The notes below the pieces were generated by a model. That model was not told where the DNA came from. It worked only from the letters and a program-made list of their open reading frames with translations, and did not search any database. From assembly GCF_003626535.1 (NCBI RefSeq), contig NZ_RBAL01000025.1, forward strand, positions 1 to 64,000: a stretch of 64,000 nucleotides of DNA. Reading direction: 5' to 3'. Origin of the DNA: Streptomyces hoynatensis. Its GTDB lineage: Bacteria; Actinomycetota; Actinomycetes; Streptomycetales; Streptomycetaceae. How positions within the stretch are numbered: position 1 is the first letter of the stretch; the number at the start of each line of letters is the position of its first letter. This document shows, in pieces, positions 34,928-43,894 of this stretch. The translations under genes and the position numbers were made by a program.

Positions 34928-35995
34928 TCAGTCCTCGGCCAGCAGGCCGCGCCGCAGTCTGCCGAGTGTGCGCGCGAGCAGCCGGGAGACGTGCATCTGC
35001 GAGATGCCCAGCTCCTCGCCGATCTCCGACTGGGTCATGTTGCCCACGAAACGCAGCGAGAGGATCTGGCGGTCGCGCGGCGAGAGGTCCGCGATGAGCG
35101 GCTTGAGCGACTCGATGTACTCGATGCCCTCCAGGCCGTGGTCCTCGTAGCCGATGCGGTCCGCGAGGGCGCCCTCCCCCTCGTCCTCCTCGGGCTGCGC
35201 GTCGAGGGAGCTGGCGGTGTACGCGTTCGAGGCCGTCATGCCCTCGATGACCTCTTCCTGGCTGATCCTGAGCCGCTCGGCCAGCTCCGCGACGGTCGGC
35301 GCGCGGTCCAGCTGCTGCGCCAGCTCGTCGCCCGCCTTGGCCAGGTCGAGCCGCAGCTCCTGAAGCCGCCGCGGCACGCGCACCGACCAGGAGGTGTCCC
35401 GGAAGAAGCGCTTGATCTCGCCGATGATCGTCGGCATGGCGAAGGTGGGGAACTCCACGCCCCGCTCGGCGTCGAACCGGTCGATCGCCTTGATCAGGCC
35501 GATGGTGCCGACCTGGACGATGTCCTCCATCGGCTCGCTGCGCGACCTGAAGCGGGAGGCGGCGAATTTGACCAGGGCGAGGTTCAGCTCGACCAGGGTG
35601 TTGCGTACGTACGCGTACTCGTGGGTGCCCTCCTCCAGAACCCGCAGCCGGGCGAAGAGGCTCTTGGACAGGGCGCGAGCGTCCAGCGGCGCCACCTCGT
35701 CGAAGGGCGGGATCTCGGGGAGCGCGGCCAGGGGGTCCCCGGCCGGCTCGGCCCAGGGGGCGGGGGCCTGCGGGGCGTTCGGTGCGTCGCCGCTGCCGTG
35801 GGCGACCCGGTGGCCCTCCACGGGCGGGGAGGTCTCTCCACTGTCGCCCGTTCCGACGGCACCGTCGAAAATGCCGTTTTCGCGAAGATTTCCGATGGAT
35901 TCGCCGATTTCGTCGGCATCGTCGAGTCTGTGCGGAAAATCAATATCGCGCGTATGTGTGCTGTATGCCTGGAAATTTCCAGGTGCGGGTGACAT
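34928..35995 (-). CDS. SigB/SigF-family RNA polymerase sigma factor
   Basis: A 355-residue group 3 sigma factor of the stress/development type. A ~95-residue acidic N-terminal extension precedes region 2 (RNTLVELNLALVKFAASRFRSRSEPMEDIVQVG, GLIKAIDRFD, EFPTFAMPTIIGEIKRFFRD). Region 3 follows with RVPRRLQELRLDLAKA. Region 4 has LSPRDRQILSLRFVGNMTQSEIGEELGISQMHVSRLLARTL, a clear helix-turn-helix. GGAGGA precedes the ATG. It diverges from an anti-anti-sigma gene and a HATPase anti-sigma gene, a partner-switching set like the sigI neighbourhood of Streptomyces. Confidence 0.93.
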   Translation of the reverse strand: MSPAPGNFQAYSTHTRDIDFPHRLDDADEIGESIGNLRENGIFDGAVGTGDSGETSPPVEGHRVAHGSGDAPNAPQAPAPWAEPAGDPLAALPEIPPFDEVAPLDARALSKSLFARLRVLEEGTHEYAYVRNTLVELNLALVKFAASRFRSRSEPMEDIVQVGTIGLIKAIDRFDAERGVEFPTFAMPTIIGEIKRFFRDTSWSVRVPRRLQELRLDLAKAGDELAQQLDRAPTVAELAERLRISQEEVIEGMTASNAYTASSLDAQPEEDEGEGALADRIGYEDHGLEGIEYIESLKPLIADLSPRDRQILSLRFVGNMTQSEIGEELGISQMHVSRLLARTLGRLRRGLLAED

Positions 35996-36189
35996 ATGTG
36001 TCCTCCGAAGTCTCTCGGCGTATGGCTGCCGAAGCCATGGCGTGCGTTGGGTGCGGGCGCCTCCCTTCCGGCATGAGTGGTTTCCGGTCTCCTCTACGCC
36101 TACCTGCCCACGGACGCGAAAGGCAAGTCTGCTCCGCCCGAAAGGTCCGTTATGTCCGAACAGTGCGGCTGTTGGGCAGGCCCGGCACG

Positions 36190-36211
36190 GGCTAAGGTTT
36201 CGAACCTAGCC
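36190..36211. promoter_or_regulatory. Imperfect 22-bp palindrome in the sigma/anti-anti-sigma gap
   Basis: GGCTA-(A)-GGTT-TCG-AACC-TAGCC pairs 9 bp on each side with one bulged A. It lies 41 bp upstream of the ATG at 36252 in the 256-bp divergent region. Confidence 0.55.
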
Positions 36212-36251
36212 AGACCTTGCCGGAATGGCGCTCCGAACAGAAGGGGGCTGC

Positions 36252-36632
36252 ATGGGCCGCGGGATGCCGGATGGTTCCGACCGGCGCCAGTTGACGGTCG
36301 ACGTGCGGCGTGTGGGCTCCAGCGCGGTGGTCGCGCCGGGCGGCGAACTCGATCACCACTCCGCCGAAAAACTCCGCGAATCGCTCGACGCCTGCATCGC
36401 GGAAGGCTGTAACCGGATCGTTGTCGACTGTTCCGCGCTCGAGTTCTGCGACTCGACCGGTCTCAACGTGCTTCTCACCACGCGCCTCGAGCTGGAGGCC
36501 GCCGGGGGCGAGATGCATTTGGCCGACATGCTGCCCAACGTCGCCCGGGTCCTGGAGATCACCGGTGCGGCCGCCGTCTTCGTGCTGCACGACCGCGTCG
36601 AGGACGCCCTCGCCGCGCTGCCGACGGACTGA
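36252..36632 (+). CDS. STAS-domain anti-anti-sigma factor
   Basis: The 126-residue protein is a SpoIIAA/RsbV-like STAS domain: LTVDVRRVGSSAVVAPGGELDHHSAEKLRESLDACI, then IVVDCSALEFCDSTGLNVLLTT with the phosphorylatable Ser in CDSTGLN. In its unphosphorylated form it would bind the anti-sigma kinase and free the sigma factor. I chose the ATG at 36252 because GAAGGGGG precedes it; an in-frame ATG at 36225 lacks a ribosome site. The likely partner kinase is encoded 240 bp downstream. Confidence 0.93.
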   Translation: MGRGMPDGSDRRQLTVDVRRVGSSAVVAPGGELDHHSAEKLRESLDACIAEGCNRIVVDCSALEFCDSTGLNVLLTTRLELEAAGGEMHLADMLPNVARVLEITGAAAVFVLHDRVEDALAALPTD

Positions 36633-36875
36633 GAGCGCGCACCGGAGGGGCGAACCGGCGGCGGCCTCGCGGACCGTAAGCCGCCACCGGCCTCGCGGAT
36701 CGAACACGCGAAGGTACCTGCTGGCGGCGGCGGGTCGCGCGAGTCACACTATTGCTCGGCAAGGCGCCGGTGTGGCCTGTGCCCCACGGGGCAGGAGACC
36801 ACCCACTCCGGAAGGCGTCCGAGATTGAGCAGCCGTTTCTGCGGCGCGGTTGATGCGGTGAGGGGAGGCGTGCGC

Positions 36876-37394
36876 ATGGCCACGACGCGTTCGTTCCCGG
36901 CGAGCGGTGACTTCGACCCCGAGCCGAGCCCGGCCGACCCCGTGCGTCAGGTCCGCAGGCTCCGGCTGGCGGGCGCGGCGGGCGTGGTCGTCAAGGCACG
37001 TGAGTTCACCCGCGTCGCCCTCCACGACTGGGGCTGGCTCCCCGCGGCCACCGAGGAACAGCGCGCCACCGCGGAGGACGCCCTGCTCGTCGTCTCGGAA
37101 CTGGTCACCAACGCCTGCCTGCACGCGGGCGGCCCGGAGGAACTGCGCATCGGCTGCGGCCCCAAGCTCCTGCGCGTGGAGGTGGTGGACCGCGGCCCCG
37201 GCGACCCGGCCCTGCGCACCACCCGCCGCGCCGGCCGCCCCGGCGGCCACGGCATGTACATCGTCCAGCGCCTGTGCCTGGACTGGGGCGTGGTGCACGA
37301 GAGCCCCGCGCCGGGCGCGCCGCCCGCCTCCGGGGCCAAGGTCGTGTGGGCCGAGGTGGCCGCACCACCCGCCTGGGGAGATGGCGTTCTGTAG
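36876..37394 (+). CDS. RsbW/SpoIIAB-like anti-sigma factor (HATPase)
   Basis: A 172-residue GHKL ATPase-fold protein. The N box is VVSELVTNACLHAGG, the ATP-lid Asp is in DRGPGDPALRT and the G box is GGHGMYIVQRLCLDWG. Such proteins sequester SigB/F-type sigma factors and phosphorylate the STAS partner. The ATG at 36876 has GGGGAGG upstream; the frame extends to 36825 without support. With the STAS gene and the sigma gene it makes a compact partner-switch module. Confidence 0.88.
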   Translation: MATTRSFPASGDFDPEPSPADPVRQVRRLRLAGAAGVVVKAREFTRVALHDWGWLPAATEEQRATAEDALLVVSELVTNACLHAGGPEELRIGCGPKLLRVEVVDRGPGDPALRTTRRAGRPGGHGMYIVQRLCLDWGVVHESPAPGAPPASGAKVVWAEVAAPPAWGDGVL

Positions 37395-37449
37395 CCGGAA
37401 GTGAACGGTCGGCTCCCTGGCGGGTCCCGGCGGCCCACCCCCGTGCGTC

Positions 37450-37455
37450 TACCAT
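37450..37455 (+). promoter_or_regulatory. -10 element of a leaderless response-regulator promoter
   Basis: TACCAT lies 6 bp before the ATG at 37462, with no Shine-Dalgarno between. Confidence 0.45.
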
Positions 37456-37461
37456 CGGGCC

Positions 37462-38139
37462 ATGACCCGAGTACTGCTCGCAGAGGACGATGCCTCCATC
37501 TCGGAGCCGCTGGCGCGAGCCCTGCGCCGCGAGGGATACGAGGTGGAGGTGCGCGAGGACGGGCCCGGAGCGCTGCGCACCGGTCTGCGCGGGGACATCG
37601 ACCTGGTGGTGCTCGATCTGGGGCTGCCCGGGATGGACGGCCTCGAGGTCTGCCGCAGGCTGCGGACCGAGGGGCTGAGCCTGCCGGTGCTCGTGCTGAC
37701 CGCCAGGGCCGACGAGGTGGACACCGTCGTCGGCCTGGACGCCGGCGCCGACGACTACGTGACCAAGCCCTTCCGGCTGGCGGAGCTGCTCGCCAGGGTG
37801 CGCGCCCTGCTGCGCCGGGGCAGCGCGGAGACGGCGCCCGCGCCCGCGGTGCACGGGATCAGGATCGACGTGGAGTCCCACCGCGCCTGGATGGGCGACG
37901 AGGAACTGCACCTGACGGCAAAGGAGTTCGACCTGCTGCGCGTGCTGGTGCGCGACGCGGGCCGGGTCGTCACCCGCGAGCAGCTGATGCGGGAGGTGTG
38001 GGACACCACCTGGTGGTCCTCCACCAAGACGCTGGACATGCACATCTCCTGGCTGCGGAAGAAGCTCGGCGACGACGCCGCCAACCCCCGCTACATCGCC
38101 ACGGTCCGGGGAGTGGGATTCCGCTTCGAGAAGAGCTGA
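37462..38139 (+). CDS. OmpR/PhoB-family response regulator
   Basis: The 225-residue regulator has a receiver domain (VLLAEDDASIS; phospho-acceptor Asp in LVVLDLGLPGMDG; Lys in YVTKPFRLAELLARV). A C-terminal winged helix follows (about 130-225, HLTAKEFDLLRVLVRDAGRVVTREQLMREVW to YIATVRGVGFRFE). It is co-transcribed with the sensor kinase 12 bp downstream. The target genes are unknown. The start appears leaderless. Confidence 0.94.
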   Translation: MTRVLLAEDDASISEPLARALRREGYEVEVREDGPGALRTGLRGDIDLVVLDLGLPGMDGLEVCRRLRTEGLSLPVLVLTARADEVDTVVGLDAGADDYVTKPFRLAELLARVRALLRRGSAETAPAPAVHGIRIDVESHRAWMGDEELHLTAKEFDLLRVLVRDAGRVVTREQLMREVWDTTWWSSTKTLDMHISWLRKKLGDDAANPRYIATVRGVGFRFEKS

Positions 38140-38151
38140 CGGGCCCCCGCC

Positions 38152-39627
38152 GTGCGCCGCCGCCTGATCAACTCCACGCTCGCCGTCGTCCTCGTCGTCA
38201 TCGCGGTCTTCGGCGTCTCCCTCTTCGTCGTCGAGGCGCGCTCCATCGAGTCGACCGCCCGCGACCAGCTGCAGTCGGAGGCGGCGCGGCTGCTGAGCGA
38301 CGTGGAGAGCCGGATGGCGAACGGCGAGCCGGTCACCGAGGAGTCCCTGCACGCCTCGGCCCCCTCGGACCGCTTCGTGGAGATCAGGCTGCCCGGCGAG
38401 CGGCCGGTGCTGCTCGGGGACCGGCCCTCGGGCGGGGTGATCTCCTCCCGGCAGCGGGGGGTGCACGGCGAGACGGTCCGCGTCTCCCAGTCCGACAGCA
38501 TCGTCAACGACGAGATCGGCCGCATGATCAGCATCATCCTGCTGGTCTCCCTGCTGGCCGTGGCCGCCGCCCTGCTGCTCGCCGTCCGGCAGGCGCGGCG
38601 GGTGGCCGCGCCGCTGACCGACCTGGCCGAGACCGCGGAACGCCTGGGCTCGGGCGACACCCGCCCGCGCCACCGCCGCTACGGGGTGCCCGAGCTGGAC
38701 CGGGTGGCGGACGTGCTGGACGCGAGCGCCGAGCGGATCGGCCGGATGCTCACCGCCGAGCGGCGGCTGGCCGCGGACGCCTCGCACCAGCTGCGCACCC
38801 CGCTGACCGCGCTCTCGATGCGCCTTGAGGAGATCATCGCCACCGAGGACCGGGACACCGTCCAGGAGGAGGCGACGATCGCCCTGGCCCAGGTGGAGCG
38901 GCTCACCGACGTCGTGCAGCGGCTGCTGACCAACTCCCGGGACCCGCGCCTCGGCTCCGCGGTCAGCTTCGACCTCGACGAGATCGTCGTCCAGCAGGTG
39001 GAGGAGTGGCGCCCGGCCTACCGCAGCGCCGGACGCGCGGTCGTGCACTCGGGCAAGGCGGGGCTGCGGGCGGTCGGCACCCCGGGCGCCGTCTCCCAGG
39101 TGCTCGCCTGCCTGGTCGAGAACTCCCTCATGCACGGCGCGGGCACGGTCGCGCTGCGCACCAGGGTCGCGGGCAACCAGGTCGTCGTCGAGGTGACGGA
39201 CAACGGCCCTGGGGTGCCGTCCGAACTCGGCTCGCGGGTCTTCGAGCGCACCGTGAGCGGCCGCAACTCCACGGGGCTCGGCCTCGCGGTGGCCCGGGAC
39301 CTCGCCGAGGCCGACGGCGGGCGGCTGGAACTGCTCCAGCAGCGGCCGCCCGTCTTCGCGCTCTTCCTCACCCGCGAGCGGGAGGAGAGCTGCGAGGACG
39401 CCCAGGCACACGCCGGAACGGAGCCGGCCGGCCGGGAGCCGGACGGCCGGGAGCGCGGCCGGGAGGGGAACGGCCCGGGGGACCGGAAGGGGAAGGCACG
39501 GGACGGCGACCGGGTCGATCGGGCCGACGGGGCCGGGGACGGCGGGGCGGGCGGGGGCGGGCCCCGGGCGGGCGGCGGGCAGGAGGGCGGCGCGGCCACG
39601 GGCCGGGGCCGGGACCGCGGTCACTGA
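38152..39627 (+). CDS. Sensor histidine kinase (partner of the OmpR-type regulator)
   Basis: A 491-residue kinase starting at GTG 38152. Two membrane helices (about 5-25 and about 122-143) flank a ~95-residue extracellular sensor. A HAMP segment (AVRQARRVAAPLTDLAETAERLGSGD) is followed by the HisKA domain with the His in LAADASHQLRTPLTALSMRLEE. The HATPase has CLVENSLMHGAG, TDNGPGVPSELG and GLGLAVARDLAEADGG. The last ~75 residues are an unusual Gly/Arg/Glu/Asp-rich tail with no motif. The ligand is unknown. Confidence 0.94.
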   Translation: MRRRLINSTLAVVLVVIAVFGVSLFVVEARSIESTARDQLQSEAARLLSDVESRMANGEPVTEESLHASAPSDRFVEIRLPGERPVLLGDRPSGGVISSRQRGVHGETVRVSQSDSIVNDEIGRMISIILLVSLLAVAAALLLAVRQARRVAAPLTDLAETAERLGSGDTRPRHRRYGVPELDRVADVLDASAERIGRMLTAERRLAADASHQLRTPLTALSMRLEEIIATEDRDTVQEEATIALAQVERLTDVVQRLLTNSRDPRLGSAVSFDLDEIVVQQVEEWRPAYRSAGRAVVHSGKAGLRAVGTPGAVSQVLACLVENSLMHGAGTVALRTRVAGNQVVVEVTDNGPGVPSELGSRVFERTVSGRNSTGLGLAVARDLAEADGGRLELLQQRPPVFALFLTREREESCEDAQAHAGTEPAGREPDGRERGREGNGPGDRKGKARDGDRVDRADGAGDGGAGGGGPRAGGGQEGGAATGRGRDRGH

Positions 39628-39679
39628 ACGGCCGGGCGGCCCGGCCCGGGGGCGGCGCGGGGCCAGGCGCGGGAGGCGA

Positions 39680-40168
39680 TCAGCGCAGGGAGGCGGCGCG
39701 GGCCTCGGCCGGCTCCCCGGCCGGGGGCGCGGGCGGGGCGCTCCTGAAGACCCAGGTGCGGTAGGACCAGAAGCGGAAGAGGGAGCCGAGGCCGAGGCCC
39801 ACCACGTTCTTCGCCAGGTTGTCCGCGAGCGGGGAGGTGAAGCCGAGGCCGTAGTGGGACAGCGCGAGCAGCCCGTTCTCGATCACCATGCCCACGCCGG
39901 AGAACAGCAGGAACAGGCTCGCCTCGCGCCGCCTGCCGGTCTTGTCCCGGTGCCGGTAGGTCCAGTACCGGTTGCCCAGGTAGTTCGCGCAGATCGCGGC
40001 CGAGGTGGCGAGCACGCCGGAGCGCACCGGCGCCAGACCCGCGGACTGCCGGCACAGGTTGAACACGGCGACGTTGACCAGGAACCCGAGCGCGCCCACG
40101 GTGCCGAACTTCGCGGCCTCCCGGGCGATCCCGCGCAGGCGGTCGCGGAGCGTGAGCCCTTCGCTCAT
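39680..40168 (-). CDS. GtrA-family membrane protein
   Basis: The 162-residue protein has four hydrophobic helices and the GtrA hallmarks KFGTVGALGFLVNVAVFNLCRQ, NYLGNRYWTYRHRDKTGRRREASLFLLFSGVG and NLAKNVVGLGLGSLFRFWSYRTWVF. GtrA proteins are proposed to move or flip polyprenyl-linked sugars. ATG at 40168 (MSEGLTLRDRL); the longer frame to 40237 runs into the purK promoter. It diverges from purK. Confidence 0.9.
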   Translation of the reverse strand: MSEGLTLRDRLRGIAREAAKFGTVGALGFLVNVAVFNLCRQSAGLAPVRSGVLATSAAICANYLGNRYWTYRHRDKTGRRREASLFLLFSGVGMVIENGLLALSHYGLGFTSPLADNLAKNVVGLGLGSLFRFWSYRTWVFRSAPPAPPAGEPAEARAASLR

Positions 40169-40218
40169 CCCGCCATCGTAGCCACCGCACCCGGAGCGGG
40201 CTCCCGGGCCCCGGCGGA

Positions 40219-40224
40219 TACGCT
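40219..40224 (+). promoter_or_regulatory. -10 element of leaderless purK promoter
   Basis: TACGCT lies 6 bp before the GTG start of purK; no ribosome site is visible. Confidence 0.5.
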
Positions 40225-40230
40225 GGGTGT

Positions 40231-41373
40231 GTGACATTTCCGGTGGTCGGCATGGTAGGCGGCGGGCAGCTGGCCCGCATGACGCACGAGGCGGGCATTC
40301 CCCTCGGCATCGGGTTCAGGCTGCTCAGCGACACCCCGCAGGACTCCGCGGCCAAGGTCGTGAACGAGGTCGTGGTGGGCGACTACCGCGATCTGGACAC
40401 GCTGCGTGCGTTCGCCCGTGGCTGCGATGTGATCACCTTCGATCACGAGCATGTGCCGACCGGACACCTGCTGACGCTCCAGGAGGAGGGCCTCACCGTG
40501 CGGCCGGGCCCGCACGCCCTGGTGTACGCCCAGGACAAGGGCCGCATGCGGGCCAGGCTGACCGAGCTCGGCGTGCCCTGCCCGCGGCACCGCCTGGTCG
40601 CCGACCCGGCCGACGTGGAGCGCTTCGCCACCCGGGAGGCCGGCGGCTTTCCCGTCGTGCTGAAGACGGTGCGCGGCGGCTACGACGGCAAGGGCGTGTG
40701 GGTGGTGGGCTCGGCCGCCGAGGCCGCGGAGCCCTTCAAGGCCGGGGTGCCGGTGCTGGCCGAGGAGAAGGTCGACTTCGCGCGGGAGCTGGCGGCCAAC
40801 GTGGTGCGCTCCCCGCACGGGCAGGCCGTCGCCTACCCGGTGGTGGAGTCCGTGCAGGTCGCGGGCGTCTGCGACACCGTGATCGCGCCCGCCCCCGGAC
40901 TCGCGCCCGAACTCGCGCTCGCCGCCCAGGAGCTGGCCCTGCGCGTCGCCAAGGAGCTGGACGTCGTCGGGCACCTCGCGGTGGAGCTCTTCGAGACCAG
41001 GGACGGCCGGGTGCTGGTCAACGAGCTGGCCATGCGCCCGCACAACTCGGGCCACTGGACGCAGGACGGGGCGGTCACCTCCCAGTTCGCCAACCACCTC
41101 AGGGCCGTGCTCGACCTGCCGCTCGGCGACCCGCGGCCGCGCGCCCCGTGGACCGTGATGGCCAACGTCCTCGGCGGCGACTTCCCCGACATGTACCCGG
41201 CGTACCTGCACTGCATGGCCAGGGACCCGCAGCTCAAGATCCACATGTATGCGAAGGACGTGAAGCCGGGGCGCAAGGTCGGCCACGTCACGACCTATGG
41301 CGAGGACCTGGCGGAGGTGCGGGAACGCGCCAGGCACGCGGCCGACTACCTGCGCGGCGTCATCGACGAGTGA
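40231..41373 (+). CDS. purK: N5-carboxyaminoimidazole ribonucleotide synthase
   Basis: PurK carboxylates AIR with ATP and bicarbonate in purine synthesis. The 380-residue ATP-grasp enzyme has VGMVGGGQLARMTHEAGIPLG at the N-terminus, FDHEHVP, KTVRGGYDGKGVWVV (nucleotide loop), LAEEKVDFARELA and the Mg-binding NELAMRPHNSGHWTQDGAVTSQFANHLRAVL. The GTG start seems leaderless. purE follows 62 bp downstream, as is usual. Confidence 0.96.
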   Translation: MTFPVVGMVGGGQLARMTHEAGIPLGIGFRLLSDTPQDSAAKVVNEVVVGDYRDLDTLRAFARGCDVITFDHEHVPTGHLLTLQEEGLTVRPGPHALVYAQDKGRMRARLTELGVPCPRHRLVADPADVERFATREAGGFPVVLKTVRGGYDGKGVWVVGSAAEAAEPFKAGVPVLAEEKVDFARELAANVVRSPHGQAVAYPVVESVQVAGVCDTVIAPAPGLAPELALAAQELALRVAKELDVVGHLAVELFETRDGRVLVNELAMRPHNSGHWTQDGAVTSQFANHLRAVLDLPLGDPRPRAPWTVMANVLGGDFPDMYPAYLHCMARDPQLKIHMYAKDVKPGRKVGHVTTYGEDLAEVRERARHAADYLRGVIDE

Positions 41374-41435
41374 CCGCCGCGGCGCCGCCCCCGCGGCGGC
41401 GGCACGACGGACGACGAACGAGGGATGGGCGAGGC

Positions 41436-41996
41436 ATGACCGACACGCAGGAGACGCCCGGGGGCCGGGCCCAGGACGCGCCGCCGCCGGCCGCGCCACG
41501 GGTCGGCGTCGTGATGGGCTCCGACTCCGACTGGCCCGTGCTGAAGGGGGCCGCCGAGGCGCTGGGGGAGTTCGGCGTGCCCTACGAGGCCGACGTGGTC
41601 TCGGCGCACCGGATGCCGCAGGAGATGATCGCCTACGGCGAGCGGGCCGCGGACCGCGGACTGAAGGTGATCATCGCGGGCGCCGGGGGCGCCGCGCACC
41701 TGCCGGGGATGCTCGCCGCGGTCACCCCGCTGCCGGTGATCGGCGTGCCGGTGCCGCTGAGGCACCTGGACGGGCTGGACTCCCTGCTCTCCATCGTGCA
41801 GATGCCCGCCGGCGTCCCCGTCGCCACCGTCTCCGTCGGCGGCGCCCGCAACGCCGGGCTGCTCGCCGTGCGCATCCTCGCCGCCCACGACCCCGAACTG
41901 CTCGCCGCCATGCGGGACTTCCAGGGCAGGCTGCGGGACCAGGCCGCCGAGAAGGGGCGGCGCCTGCGGGCCGGCCTGGAAGGGGGTGCCGCATGA
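41436..41996 (+). CDS. purE: N5-CAIR mutase
   Basis: PurE moves the carboxylate of N5-CAIR to give CAIR. The 186-residue protein has the signature VGVVMGSDSDWPVLKGAAEAL, SAHRMPQEM (active-site His) and IIAGAGGAAHLPGMLAAVTPLPVIGVPV, ending with the SVGGARNAGLLAVRIL block. ATG 41436 follows GGGCGAGG. The stop overlaps the next gene's ATG (ATGA), so the dipeptidase is translationally coupled to the purine genes. Confidence 0.96.
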   Translation: MTDTQETPGGRAQDAPPPAAPRVGVVMGSDSDWPVLKGAAEALGEFGVPYEADVVSAHRMPQEMIAYGERAADRGLKVIIAGAGGAAHLPGMLAAVTPLPVIGVPVPLRHLDGLDSLLSIVQMPAGVPVATVSVGGARNAGLLAVRILAAHDPELLAAMRDFQGRLRDQAAEKGRRLRAGLEGGAA

Positions 41997-43219
41997 GCGG
42001 CGCGCCGCTGCCGGGTCCGCACGCCGGGCACGACCCGGCCACCCTCGCCGAGGCCAACCAGCTCCTGACCCGCTACCCCGTGGCCGACGGGCACAACGAC
42101 CTGCCCTGGGCGCTGCGCAAGCAGGTCGGCTACGACCTCGACCGGTGCGACATCGCCCTCGACCAGAGCGACCGCCTGCACACGGACCTGCCCCGGCTGC
42201 GGGCCGGGGGCGTCGGCGCGCAGTTCTGGTCCGTGTACGTCAGCACCGCGCACACCGGCGAGGACGCCGTCAGCGCCTGCCTGGAGCAGATCGACGCGGT
42301 CGCCGCGCTCCTCGCCCGCTACCCGCGCGACCTGCGGCGCGCGCTGACCGCCGACGACATGGAGGCGGCCAGGGCGGAGGGCCGGATCGCCTCCCTGATG
42401 GGCGCCGAGGGCGGCCACTCCATCAACAACTCCCTGGGCACCCTGCGGTCCTTCCACCGGCTCGGCGTCCGGTACCTGACGCTCACCCACAACGACACCA
42501 TCGACTGGGCCGACTCGGCGACCGGCGAGCCGCGGCACGACGGGCTGACCGCGTTCGGCGAGGAGGTGGTCAGGGAGATGAACCGGATCGGGATGCTCGT
42601 CGACCTCTCGCACGTCGCGCCCGCGACCATGCGGGACGCGCTGCGGGTGACCGAGGCGCCGGTGCTGTTCTCGCACTCCTCGGCGCGCGCGGTGAACGAC
42701 CACCCGCGCAACATCCCGGACGACGTGCTCGCCGCCCTCCCGGCCAACGGCGGGGTGGCGATGGTCACCTTCGTCCCGCAGTTCGTCCTGGCCGCCGCGG
42801 GCGAGTGGTTCCAGCGGGCCGCGGCCGAGCTGCGGGCGCACGGCTTCGCCCCGCTCGACCACACCGAGCCCGCGATGCGCGTGCTGCGGGCGTTCGAGGC
42901 CGAGCACCCGCGGCCGCGCGCCACGGTGGCCACCGTCGCCGACCACCTCGACCACATGCGCGAGGTGGCGGGCGTGGACCACCTGGGGATCGGCGGGGAC
43001 TTCGACGGCACCGCCTACCTGCCGGACGGCCTGGAGAGCGTCGCCGGCTACCCGAACCTGATCGCCGAACTCCTCGACCGCGGCTGGTCGAAGGCGGACC
43101 TGGCGAAGCTGACCTGGCAGAACGCGGTGCGCGTGCTGCGGGACGCCGAGGCGGTCGCCCGCGACCTCTCCGCCCGCCGCGGGCCCTCCCTGGCCACCAT
43201 CGGGCAACTCGACGGCTGA
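41993..43219 (+). CDS. M19 (renal-type) dipeptidase
   Basis: A 408-residue zinc dipeptidase. Metal ligands are seen in VADGHNDLPWALR (HxD), MGAEGGHSINNSLGTLRSF (Glu), LVDLSHV and LFSHSSARAVNDHPRN (His residues) and HLGIGGDFDGT (Asp). Family members cleave dipeptides, including D-amino-acid forms. It lacks an obvious signal peptide and is probably cytosolic. Its ATG overlaps the purE stop, so it is expressed with purKE; the metabolic reason is unclear. Confidence 0.92.
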   Translation: MSGAPLPGPHAGHDPATLAEANQLLTRYPVADGHNDLPWALRKQVGYDLDRCDIALDQSDRLHTDLPRLRAGGVGAQFWSVYVSTAHTGEDAVSACLEQIDAVAALLARYPRDLRRALTADDMEAARAEGRIASLMGAEGGHSINNSLGTLRSFHRLGVRYLTLTHNDTIDWADSATGEPRHDGLTAFGEEVVREMNRIGMLVDLSHVAPATMRDALRVTEAPVLFSHSSARAVNDHPRNIPDDVLAALPANGGVAMVTFVPQFVLAAAGEWFQRAAAELRAHGFAPLDHTEPAMRVLRAFEAEHPRPRATVATVADHLDHMREVAGVDHLGIGGDFDGTAYLPDGLESVAGYPNLIAELLDRGWSKADLAKLTWQNAVRVLRDAEAVARDLSARRGPSLATIGQLDG

Positions 43220-43681
43220 GCGGCCGCAGCTCCCGGTCCGCGTCCGCGGCGAGCCGCGGGGCAGGCCGTGGGCTGCGGCCCCGGGGCCATCGGCTCCGCT
43301 CCGGGTGCCGCGGCCCGTGCCCCGGCCCCGCCCTCGACCCTCGACACGGCGGGCGAATTCGGGCGATTCGCCGGGGATGGGCGTTGTGGCGCGGGCGGTC
43401 GTGACGGACCTCACGCGGCCTTGCAGCCGGTGACCGCGGCGGATTCCCGGCGTTTTTCCGGCCCCTCTCAAGTGCGCGCCCATTCAAGGGCGTTGCGGCG
43501 CCGGGTGGGAATTCTCACATTGCCGAAAGCGCGCCGGGGAAAACGCTCGGTGACGAAAAGCGCCGCGCGTTGCCGCTGATCACGGGGGTGGCAGCCGCCC
43601 GTGCGGGGCCGGTGTTTGTCTCCCGCGAATTCCCCGGTTTACGGTGCTGCGCGCGCCGCATTCCGCGGTCGCCCGCCTCCG
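43220..43681. other. 462-bp gap upstream of the second riboswitch
   Basis: No convincing gene: a 103-codon frame here has no ribosome site or motif. The right end carries the riboswitch promoter. Confidence 0.5.
43616..43645 (+). promoter_or_regulatory. Promoter of the riboswitch-M23 peptidase transcript
   Basis: TTGTCT (43616-43621), an 18-bp spacer and TACGGT (43640-43645). The predicted start is about 30 nt before the aptamer. Confidence 0.55.
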
Positions 43682-43878
43682 GACGCCGAATCCTGTCACC
43701 GGTCGCGGAAAAGCCGCCTTACCGCGTGACAGGAGCGGGGGACCCACCTTTCCGCCGGACCGAAGCACCCGTTCCGGCTTGGGGTGAAGCCACCGCCGAA
43801 CCGGGCGCCCGCGCGCCCGGGTTGCGGCGGCGGCCGGGCAACTCCGGCCCGAACCCGACAGCTCACCTCGCAGGCGTC
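43682..43878 (+). promoter_or_regulatory. c-di-AMP riboswitch (second copy)
   Basis: Same ordered ydaO blocks as the rpfA leader: GACGCCGAATCCTG, GGGGGACCCACC, GGGGTGAAG, GGGCAACTC, CCGAACCCGACAGCTCACC and CGCAGGCGTC. P1 is GACGCC (43682-43687) with GGCGTC (43873-43878). The Shine-Dalgarno AGAGGAG begins 2-3 nt after P1. The gene controlled is a secreted LysM/M23 peptidase. Confidence 0.93.
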
Positions 43879-43894
43879 GGAGAGGAGCACCCCT

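Noticed and set aside
43268..43579. 103-codon plus-strand frame before the second riboswitch
   Set aside because: No ribosome site, no motif, and composition typical of non-coding GC-rich DNA.
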